A stretch of DNA of 5,495 nt from an uncultured Phycisphaerae bacterium (GTDB lineage: Bacteria; Planctomycetota; Phycisphaerae; Sedimentisphaerales; Anaerohalosphaeraceae). Below the pieces are notes generated by a model. It was given only the letters and a program-made list of their open reading frames with translations. It had not been told where the DNA came from and did no database searches. The translations under genes were made by a program, and so were the position numbers. Within the stretch, counting starts at the first letter, position 1. Each line of letters starts with the position of its first letter. Shown one piece after another: positions 1-5,495 of this stretch. The stretch spans positions 1 to 5,495 of the forward strand of contig CALETL010000255.1 in assembly GCA_937920485.1 (NCBI GenBank), in the 5' to 3' direction.

Positions 1-2
1 AA

Positions 3-1244
3 CACATTCGTCGCAGGCAATTAGAAAAACGACAGCAGCAAGACCGTTTGACCTCCCATGTTTTGGAGCAGGATGAAAATCTTTCCAAACGAACCCATTT
101 CGACACAAAAGCCGCTTTGGGGGAAATTTCCGAACGAACCCATTTTGAATCGATGGCCGCCGCTGACGAATTGGCAGAATTTTACAGAATGGGTCGGGAT
201 TGTTTCGGCCCTACATTCTGTGCTTTCACATTGCATTTGATCGATTCGGTGATTCGTGACCAAATGGATGATGTATATTTTCTCTCCCGTGACGGTGATA
301 TCTTTATGAAACTGTACAATTTATTTAAGGACAGCATTCGAAGATACGACCGATTGGGTATACCTGAAGCACGGTATCTTTATGTGAGTCGGCGAAGCAC
401 TACACTGCCGGCATGTATTGATATGGGACAACGCGAATATCAGATTGCATACATGGATCCACAAGATTGCGGGCCCAATGCACTCTTGCGTAAACTTGGA
501 TTGCAGGAAGAAGCGTTTGCTGAAATTGTGCAGAAACATTTCCCGGGAAAAGGGAAGAAGCGTTACAATTATTCTCGGGATAAACAAAAATTCGAGCAAC
601 TGTTCAGCGACAAAGACTTTCTGGAACGAATCGAAAACCACAGGAAAACCGCCATTGAACTGCTTAGGAGCTATTTAGATCAAGAAGCATTTTGGGGGGC
701 GCAAAAACAGAATGCGATGGTTGATATAGGTTGGAATGCGACCGTTCAGGTGAATATCACAAAAGCGTTCTCTGAAGACTCGCAGTTTCCGCACATGAAA
801 GGGTACTACTATGGAAGAGACTATGCAGCCTTAAATGATTACACCCTGTCGGCGAAAAGTATTTATCCTGCCGGCTTTGCGTTTGATAATATTCGTTACC
901 AACCCATTGCTTATTTCATGCCGTTGTTCGAGTTTGCTTCATGTGCCGAGCACGGTACCACAATAGGTTATGAGCGAAAAGACAGCGGCTGTATTGAACC
1001 GGTGCTGGACGCTGAGTATCAACACCGCCCTGAACAAAAAGCACTTCAGGAAGGAATTATGTCCTTTGCGCAGGGATTTGCTCAATCGTATAATCGCTAT
1101 GAGCCGGATGTGCTTGCTCTGCGAGATGCAGCCGGTGGGCGATTAAAACAGCTTGCCTTTTATCCTTCACGCTCGCAGGTAAAAGCACTTCGGCGCGTTG
1201 TGATTGATGCGGATTGGGGTGGAAAAGGGCAGCACACATTGTAA
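3..1244 (+). CDS. COG5610-like (HAD-superfamily hydrolase-associated) polysaccharide-locus protein, C-terminal part, 5' end outside window
   Basis: The frame is open from the left edge to the TAA at 1242-1244, so this is probably the C-terminal part of a longer protein. A TTG at 48 could be read as a start, but it has no ribosome binding site and the 15 codons before it are also open. Residue numbers count from that TTG. Recognisable blocks are VYFLSRDGDIFMKLY (76-90), RYLYVSRRS (109-117), MVDIGWNATVQ (224-234) and FEFASCAEHGTTIGYE (294-309). This series is typical of the C-terminal domain of large proteins in polysaccharide clusters annotated as predicted HAD-superfamily hydrolases (COG5610). 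Their N-terminal HAD domain, with its DxD nucleophile motif, is not visible here and would lie upstream. The biochemical role of this domain is not established to my knowledge. A glycan-modifying role is inferred only from neighbouring glycosyltransferases and a flippase. Residues 11-41 hold two in-frame copies of a repeat. No signal peptide or membrane segment is apparent. Family call fairly sure, function unknown. Confidence 0.8.
   Translation, partial: HIRRRQLEKRQQQDRLTSHVLEQDENLSKRTHFDTKAALGEISERTHFESMAAADELAEFYRMGRDCFGPTFCAFTLHLIDSVIRDQMDDVYFLSRDGDIFMKLYNLFKDSIRRYDRLGIPEARYLYVSRRSTTLPACIDMGQREYQIAYMDPQDCGPNALLRKLGLQEEAFAEIVQKHFPGKGKKRYNYSRDKQKFEQLFSDKDFLERIENHRKTAIELLRSYLDQEAFWGAQKQNAMVDIGWNATVQVNITKAFSEDSQFPHMKGYYYGRDYAALNDYTLSAKSIYPAGFAFDNIRYQPIAYFMPLFEFASCAEHGTTIGYERKDSGCIEPVLDAEYQHRPEQKALQEGIMSFAQGFAQSYNRYEPDVLALRDAAGGRLKQLAFYPSRSQVKALRRVVIDADWGGKGQHTL
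81..170 (+). repeat. Two in-frame 45-bp units with a 22-bp near-identical core (AACGAACCCATTT family)
   Basis: The cores lie at 82-103 and 127-148 and match at 20 of 22 positions, differing at 87/132 and 101/146. They share the 13-mer AACGAACCCATTT at 88-100 and 133-145. The repeat period is 45 bp, exactly 15 codons. The remaining 23 bp of each unit match at only 11 positions, so conservation is concentrated in the core. In the gene's frame the cores read SKRTHFD and SERTHFE; the other two forward frames of the core would read NEPI and TNPF. A perfect 10-bp palindrome, GGAAATTTCC (122-131), overlaps the left edge of copy 2. The repeat lies in the linker between the expected HAD domain and the conserved C-terminal domain. 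From memory it resembles short dispersed repeats of planctomycete genomes. A simple internal tandem duplication is the alternative. Confidence 0.75.
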
Positions 1245-1271
1245 ATCAAAATCATATCACCGTAATTATCT

Positions 1272-1274
1272 TTG
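1272..1274 (+). other. Probable TTG start codon of the two-domain glycosyltransferase
   Basis: The nearest upstream in-frame stop is TAA at 1263-1265, leaving only two codons between it and this TTG. The encoded extension (KTAIKHIIRAPKALFLF...) is basic and hydrophobic, as in related two-domain enzymes, which favours this start over ATG 1404. No purine-rich ribosome binding site precedes it, so translation may be coupled to the gene ending at 1244 or may be leaderless in style. This is an inference from reading-frame limits only. Confidence 0.55.
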
Positions 1275-3149
1275 AAAACAGCGATTAAACATATTATCCG
1301 AGCGCCCAAAGCATTGTTTTTGTTTTTGGCAACATGCAGCGAAAAGGGTTTACGCAAATTTCGTCCCTATTACACCCACGGCGGATTATCCTTGTGCCGG
1401 CAGATGGCGTGTTTTCAAATCACCAAAGTTTGGCATAACCGAATATTAACTAAATCAGAGCCCCAAAAATACCAACTCAGCTCTTCTCAAAGCCAACGAT
1501 TACTGGGAAAATGTAAGCATCAGCCGCTTATCTCGATTGTAACGCCGGTGTATAAAGTCGATGCCAAATGGCTTGATCTATGTGTCCGTTCGGTTGTCAA
1601 TCAGCATTACCCCAATTGGGAACTCATTCTGGTCGATGACGGCTCTCAGAGACAGGATTTAACGGACCTGATCGAAGCATGGTGTCTTAAGGATCAACGT
1701 ATCAAGTCGGCTTTTTTGAAAGAAAATCGAGGGATTGCAGGGGCGACAAATGCCGGTTTCGAACAGGCCTGCGGTGAGTTTATCGGGATTCTGGATCATG
1801 ATGACGAATTGACGCCGGATGCGCTTGTCTGGGTTGTCTGGACTTACAATCAGCATCCGAAAGCCAAATGGTTTTACAGTGATGAGGACCTTATCACGAC
1901 ACGCGGCGTCTGTCATAATCCTTTCTATAAACCGGATTATTCACCGGAAAACCTCCTCTCACGAAATTTCATCTGCCATTTCAGGGTCTATGCCGCTGAT
2001 GTTCTGCGGCAGATCGGCGGCAAGCGGACCGGATTTGACGGTGCCCAGGATCATGACCTGGCCCTGCGATTTTCTGAAGCAGTTAAACCGGATCAAATCG
2101 TCCATATCCCCCGTGTTCTCTACCATTGGCGTACGATTCGCACATCGGCGGCAACCAGTATACAGGCCAAGCCAAAAGCATCCATGGCGGGCGTGCGAGC
2201 TGTTTCTGAGGCCCTTCAAAGGAGAAGTGTTAAGGCGTCCGTGACCAGTCATCCGCTTAGCCCAACGCTGTACTGCATCGAATTCAATGCCCGACAGCAT
2301 CCTGAAGTCGTTATCGTTGTATCGCTGCATTCCGGCGGGCAATCTTTGGATGCGTGTTTAAGCAGCATCGATCGCCATACGACATATCCCAACTATCAGG
2401 TTTTTGTCATTGATGATTCACCGAAGGATTCGGTTGGACTGACAAGCTTCATTGAAATAAAAAGATCAACGCCGACGAAGACATTAAAGGTTGATAAGAC
2501 TTGCAGCCGTTCGGAGAAACTGAACCGGGCGGTTGGGTCGATTGATGCCGATCTTTTTGTGTTTATGGATGATGATATTCAAATCACCACCCCAAACTGG
2601 CTCGATCAGCTTGTCGGGACAATGCAGATGGATGAGACGATTGGTGCAGTGGGTTCTTTGCTGATATCTCCAAAAGGAAAGGTTGTCCATGCCGGAGTTA
2701 TCTTAGGGGTCAAGGACGGTGTGGGATTGGCCTGTCGAAACATGAACAGCCGATTGCCGGGTGACGGCGGCAGGATGCATTCGATTCAGGAATACTCCGC
2801 TTTGACAGGCGAAATGCTGTGTGTTTCCCGAAGGGCTTTTGACGCAATTGGCGGGTTTAATCCGAAATGGTATCCCGATGCTTATCGCGATATTGATTTG
2901 TGTTTACGTATGAAAGCACAGGGATTCCGTTGTGTCTATAATCCTATGGTCAAGGCCATTTGGTGCCGCACGAATTTACTGTCTGAAAACTCGGAAAACA
3001 AGTATTATCTGACTCAATTGAGACAGGATTATCCCGATTTGTTTTGTAATGATCCGTTCTATAATCCCAATCTTTCGCTCGACAACGAATGGTTTTTGGG
3101 GTATCGTGATTTTCCCGTAGAACAGCAGGTTCCCGAATTGAAAGTTTAA
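1272..3149 (+). CDS. Two-domain family 2 glycosyltransferase (O-antigen/exopolysaccharide type)
   Basis: This 625-residue cytoplasmic or membrane-associated enzyme should transfer sugars from nucleotide-sugar donors to a growing glycan. It carries two GT-A domains. Domain 1 (about 86-310) has VDDGS (121-125), NRGIAGATNAG (152-162), the metal-binding LDHDDE (174-179), GAQDHDLALR (257-266) and YHWR (284-287). Domain 2 (about 342-605) has IDDS (380-383), FMDDDI (431-436), TGEMLCVSR (512-520), YRDIDLCLR (538-546) and the family's C-terminal signature DPFYNPNLSL (594-603). The first 80 residues are a basic extension common in this family. An in-frame stop at 1263-1265 forces the start to be at or after 1272. 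TTG 1272 gives the full extension, whereas the first ATG (1404, residue 45) would cut into it. No Shine-Dalgarno site is visible. The gene follows its neighbour by 27 bp. Where relatives usually have a histidine pair after the second acidic motif, domain 2 reads KAIWCRT. Family certain; the sugar specificity cannot be read. Confidence 0.93.
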   Translation: MKTAIKHIIRAPKALFLFLATCSEKGLRKFRPYYTHGGLSLCRQMACFQITKVWHNRILTKSEPQKYQLSSSQSQRLLGKCKHQPLISIVTPVYKVDAKWLDLCVRSVVNQHYPNWELILVDDGSQRQDLTDLIEAWCLKDQRIKSAFLKENRGIAGATNAGFEQACGEFIGILDHDDELTPDALVWVVWTYNQHPKAKWFYSDEDLITTRGVCHNPFYKPDYSPENLLSRNFICHFRVYAADVLRQIGGKRTGFDGAQDHDLALRFSEAVKPDQIVHIPRVLYHWRTIRTSAATSIQAKPKASMAGVRAVSEALQRRSVKASVTSHPLSPTLYCIEFNARQHPEVVIVVSLHSGGQSLDACLSSIDRHTTYPNYQVFVIDDSPKDSVGLTSFIEIKRSTPTKTLKVDKTCSRSEKLNRAVGSIDADLFVFMDDDIQITTPNWLDQLVGTMQMDETIGAVGSLLISPKGKVVHAGVILGVKDGVGLACRNMNSRLPGDGGRMHSIQEYSALTGEMLCVSRRAFDAIGGFNPKWYPDAYRDIDLCLRMKAQGFRCVYNPMVKAIWCRTNLLSENSENKYYLTQLRQDYPDLFCNDPFYNPNLSLDNEWFLGYRDFPVEQQVPELKV

Positions 3150-3150
3150 T

Positions 3151-3176
3151 GGACACTGTGCCCCCTAAAGGGACAG
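3151..3176. repeat. Degenerate REP-like palindrome (GGACACTGTGCCCCCTAAAG...)
   Basis: The arm CTGT-G-CCC (3156-3163) can pair with GGGACAG (3170-3176) if G3160 is bulged, leaving a loop of CCTAAA. A short run of GGACAC before it (3151-3156) has no matching GTGTCC downstream, so the palindrome looks eroded on its right side. It starts one base after the TAA stop (3147-3149). The pattern resembles, from memory, REP-type elements with a GGGACACTGTCCC motif around a CCCTAAAGGG centre, which are mobilised by REP-associated tyrosine transposases. No T-run follows, so it is a poor intrinsic terminator, though it could protect the 3' end of an upstream transcript segment. Confidence 0.45.
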
Positions 3177-3215
3177 ACAGAAATATTGATTTTACAGGCG
3201 GGTTTTGATTCATTT

Positions 3216-3222
3216 GAGAAAG
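3216..3222 (+). promoter_or_regulatory. Weak ribosome binding site of the ABC transporter gene
   Basis: The purine run GAGAAAG ends 7 bases before ATG 3230, an acceptable spacing for a Shine-Dalgarno site though the match to GGAGG is poor. It supports ATG 3230 as the start, which also leaves a complete first membrane helix. It is the best ribosome binding site of the three gene starts in the window. Confidence 0.45.
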
Positions 3223-3229
3223 TTATAAG

Positions 3230-5050
3230 ATGCTAAAATATTATAAAGAATTTTTTCATTACTTTGCAAAGGGCTATAGAAAATATGTTCCCGTTGTGAT
3301 CATTGGTGCGGCGATTGCCGGAGTGCTGGAACTTACTGGAATTTTGCTACTCTTCCCGTTTATACAATTGTTGATCGATCCCGATATTATTGACAGACAC
3401 GAATGGCTTGCCGAGATATTTCGCTTTTTCAGAATGGAAACACAGTTACAACAGGCGGCTTTAATCGGTGTAGGAATTCTGCTTGTCTTTGTTTTTAAGA
3501 ATATATACCTCATGGTATTTTATTTCTGGCAAAACAAAATCCTTCGGCTTTGGAAGGTAGATATCAGTGCTTCTCTCATGCGATTTTATCTGTTCTCGCC
3601 TTATAAACTACATCTTTTGAAAACCTCCAATGAAATTATCCGTAATGTCAATAATGTCGTGGTCACGGTATTGAATACATTTGTGTTTCAGGGGTTTATG
3701 CTGATTTCCAATGTGATCGCAGGGGTGATTATTCTGTCCCTTCTGATACAAAAACATTTTTTTTCTACTGTTGTCACTGCGACTGTGCTGTTGATCACTT
3801 CGATCTTCCAGCATTATTTTCTTAAGCGCAAACTTAAACGATTGGGCGAGGAACGAAACAAATTGCAAAAGGAGCAATACAAAAATATCTTTCAGGGGCT
3901 TCATGCAATCAAGGAGACCAAGGTCCTGGGACGTGAACAGTATTTTTTAGACAGTTTCTATGGTGTTAATCGGGCAACGATGAATAATGATATGTGGGCG
4001 ATGTTTTATCGTCAATTGCCTCCGCAGGCCACTGAAATCAGTGCGATATTCTGTGTGGTTATTATGTGTATTGGAGTAATCTATTCCACACGTGGCAGCA
4101 ACTCGGTAATGATGGGCTCACTGGCGATGCTGGGTATGATTGCCTTTCGAACTTCTTCGATTGTTAACCGTATTCTCAATGCACTACAGTTCATGAGTCA
4201 CTCACAGGACTCGGTTAAGATTCTGCTGGATGAGATCAAAAGTCCGCTTTGGCAAGAGTACCTCCAGGCCGACCGAACTGCCAATCCGCCTTCAGGGGAC
4301 CTGTCGTTTTCGTTTAATCGACAGATTCGATTTGAAGGGGTTTCATATACTTATCCAAAATCAGAAATACCGGCATTGGACCAAATCAACGTCAGTATCG
4401 ATAAGGGCGAGTTTGTCGGGATTGTTGGCACCTCTGGAGCCGGCAAGACCACATTTGTAGATGTTTTGCTGGGCCTGCTGGAACCGGAACAGGGGCAGAT
4501 TATTGTAGATCAGACGGTGTTGGATCATGATACGATGCGCTGTTGGCAGCAACATCTGGGCTATGTTCCTCAACAGGTTTATATTACCAATGACACCGTT
4601 ATTCGCAATGTAGCATTTGGTGTAGCTGATGATCAAATAGATATGGCCCGGGTTGAGAATGCTTTGAAAAAAGCCAATCTTTATGAACACATGCAAACGC
4701 TTCCGGAGGGGTTGGACACTCCGCTGGGTGAGAACGGCCGCCGCCTTTCAGGTGGACAGAAGCAGCGTGTCGGCATTGCTCGTGCATTATACTATCATGC
4801 TGGTGTGTTGGTGCTGGACGAGGCGACATCGTCACTGGATGTCCCGACGGAAGGTGAGATTACTCGGGCGATCAATGCTCTCAAAGGCCAACAGACAATC
4901 ATTGCAATTGCGCATCGGCTTGCAACTTTGAAAAGTTGTGACCGAATTCTTTATTTTGATGACGGGAAACTGCTCGACACAGGCACGTTTGAGACCCTTT
5001 CGCAAGAATATCCGAAGTTTGATGAAATGGTAAAATTGTCACAAATTTGA
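3230..5050 (+). CDS. ABC half-transporter with fused ATPase, probable lipid-linked glycan flippase (MsbA/PglK type)
   Basis: This 606-residue inner-membrane protein has a transmembrane domain followed by a nucleotide-binding domain and should act as a homodimer that exports a lipid-anchored substrate. Hydrophobic segments lie near 19-48, 75-100, 147-173, 176-198, 268-287 and 293-312, matching the six helices of the exporter fold. The ATPase domain (about 365-606) is complete: aromatic A-loop near Y373/Y375, Walker A GTSGAGKTT (400-408), Q-loop VPQQ (446-449), signature LSGGQ (506-510), Walker B VLVLDE (526-531, with E531 the expected catalytic base), D-loop SSLD (534-537) and switch H562. The length fits MsbA and PglK relatives (about 560-600 residues). 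No peptidase or toxin-related domain is fused. Its position between glycosyltransferases favours a glycolipid or polyprenyl-linked oligosaccharide over a drug or peptide. PglK-like function is inferred from context; lipid A export or another lipid substrate remains possible. Ends 37 bp before the next gene. Confidence 0.93.
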   Translation: MLKYYKEFFHYFAKGYRKYVPVVIIGAAIAGVLELTGILLLFPFIQLLIDPDIIDRHEWLAEIFRFFRMETQLQQAALIGVGILLVFVFKNIYLMVFYFWQNKILRLWKVDISASLMRFYLFSPYKLHLLKTSNEIIRNVNNVVVTVLNTFVFQGFMLISNVIAGVIILSLLIQKHFFSTVVTATVLLITSIFQHYFLKRKLKRLGEERNKLQKEQYKNIFQGLHAIKETKVLGREQYFLDSFYGVNRATMNNDMWAMFYRQLPPQATEISAIFCVVIMCIGVIYSTRGSNSVMMGSLAMLGMIAFRTSSIVNRILNALQFMSHSQDSVKILLDEIKSPLWQEYLQADRTANPPSGDLSFSFNRQIRFEGVSYTYPKSEIPALDQINVSIDKGEFVGIVGTSGAGKTTFVDVLLGLLEPEQGQIIVDQTVLDHDTMRCWQQHLGYVPQQVYITNDTVIRNVAFGVADDQIDMARVENALKKANLYEHMQTLPEGLDTPLGENGRRLSGGQKQRVGIARALYYHAGVLVLDEATSSLDVPTEGEITRAINALKGQQTIIAIAHRLATLKSCDRILYFDDGKLLDTGTFETLSQEYPKFDEMVKLSQI

Positions 5051-5087
5051 AACCATTATAGAGCTTCAAATATCGATTTAAGAAACA

Positions 5088-5495
5088 ATGAAGATATCTG
5101 TTTGCATGGCAACTTATAACGGGGACGCTTACATCAAGCCCCAGATTGACTCGATCCTAACGCAGTTATCTGAGAATGATGAACTGATTATTTCAGATGA
5201 CTCCTCAACAGATGAAACGATTCAGATCATTCGACAGACCAACGACAAAAGGATCCGTTTGTTTGAGGGCAATACATTTGGAAGTCCGATTTTTAATTTT
5301 GAGTACGCGCTCAAACAGGCTTCCGGCAAAATAGTGTTCCTGGCAGATCAGGATGACCTTTGGCTTCCAGGTAAAGTGCGTATAATGACTGATGCATTAG
5401 TCAACTGTGATCTGGCCGTCAGTGACTGTTCTGTGATCGATGATGCAGGCGAAGTCATTGCCCCGTCTTTTTACACGATCCGGCATTCAGGGTCG
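5088..5495 (+). CDS. Family 2 glycosyltransferase, N-terminal 136 residues, 3' end outside window
   Basis: From ATG 5088 the frame stays open to the last base and encodes MKISVCMATYNGDAYIKPQI and onward. The GT-A hallmarks are in place: ATYNG (8-12) at the first strand, SDDSSTDET (36-44) with the nucleotide-binding aspartates, and FLADQDDLW (84-92) containing the metal-binding DxD-type motif (DQDD, 87-90). The LADQDDxWxPGK pattern is typical of single-domain rhamnosyl- or other glycosyltransferases of O-antigen and capsule clusters, usually about 300 residues, so roughly half is missing. It differs clearly from the two-domain enzyme upstream (LDHDDE and MDDDI motifs), so it is not a recent duplicate. 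The start is well placed because the conserved strand begins at residue 2. No strong Shine-Dalgarno site is seen before it. It presumably adds another sugar to the same glycan. The donor and acceptor cannot be told. Confidence 0.92.
   Translation, partial: MKISVCMATYNGDAYIKPQIDSILTQLSENDELIISDDSSTDETIQIIRQTNDKRIRLFEGNTFGSPIFNFEYALKQASGKIVFLADQDDLWLPGKVRIMTDALVNCDLAVSDCSVIDDAGEVIAPSFYTIRHSGS

Larger units (their letters stand above)
3150..3229. other. 80-bp intergenic region between glycosyltransferase and ABC transporter
   Basis: This is the longest non-coding stretch in the window. It begins with a degenerate hairpin element at 3151-3176 and ends with a weak purine-rich ribosome binding site before ATG 3230. 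The middle is AT-rich. No convincing sigma-70 promoter was found: the TTGATT at 3205-3210 is only 12 bp from TTATAA at 3223-3228. The neighbouring genes point the same way, so readthrough is likely. Confidence 0.6.

Noticed and set aside
188..194. AATGGGT, inverse of part of the repeat core, as a third inverted copy or hairpin arm
   Set aside because: Only 7 bp match, and it lies in codons (RMGRD) leading into the conserved domain; chance match.
21..263. Minus-strand ORF with repeated MGSFG peptides
   Set aside because: It is the reverse-strand reading of the direct repeats within a well-supported + strand gene and shows no family resemblance.
900..908. AACCCATT as another copy of the repeat core
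   Set aside because: Only 8 bp of the core match, the flanks do not match, and it lies in a normal coding stretch (YQPIAYF).
3186..3228. Promoter from TTGATT and TTATAA before the ABC transporter
   Set aside because: The two TTGATT boxes lie 12 and 31 bp from TTATAA, far from the 16-18 bp expected, and TTATAA overlaps the space just before the start codon.
3757..3764. Run of eight T as a programmed slippage site
   Set aside because: The frame is intact across it, both flanks belong to the same full-length transporter, and no alternative frame yields a sensible product.
5046..5070. Inverted repeat TTTGAA/TTCAAA around the ABC transporter stop as a terminator
   Set aside because: The stem is 6 bp and AT-rich with a loop of over 12 bases and no T-run; too weak, and the next gene starts 37 bp after the stop.

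Overview
The window is part of a surface-glycan (exopolysaccharide, O-antigen-like or lipid-linked oligosaccharide) biosynthesis locus. It holds four genes, all on the + strand and closely spaced. Two run off the ends: the first is missing its 5' part and the last its 3' part. The spacing (27, 80 and 37 bp gaps, no strong terminator seen) suggests one transcription unit.

Layout: (1) 3-1244 is the C-terminal part of a protein resembling the COG5610 'predicted HAD-superfamily hydrolase' group of polysaccharide clusters. Its reading frame is open to the left edge, and a pair of 22-bp direct repeats is read in frame through its linker region. (2) 1272-3149 is a two-domain family 2 glycosyltransferase with a probable TTG start. 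(3) 3150-3229 is an 80-bp intergenic stretch with a degenerate REP-like hairpin next to the glycosyltransferase stop codon. (4) 3230-5050 is a full-length ABC half-transporter (membrane domain plus ATPase) of the MsbA/PglK type, a candidate flippase for a lipid-linked glycan. (5) 5088-5495 is the N-terminal half of a second, unrelated-looking family 2 glycosyltransferase.

Inferred joint role: the two glycosyltransferases would add sugars to a membrane-anchored glycan on the cytoplasmic face, and the ABC protein would flip the product across the inner membrane. The first gene is a recurrent but poorly understood companion of such clusters. No substrate can be named from sequence alone.

Organism: a bacterium of moderate G+C with few clear Shine-Dalgarno sites. 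The AACGAACCCATTT repeat (read as KRTHF, NEPI or TNPF depending on frame) resembles, from memory, short dispersed repeats in Planctomycetota, especially Phycisphaerae-like metagenomic genomes. That assignment is tentative. The four genes belong to known families. The least explained elements are the in-frame repeat pair and the REP-like hairpin. I found no RNA gene, CRISPR array, complete mobile element or gene on the minus strand.
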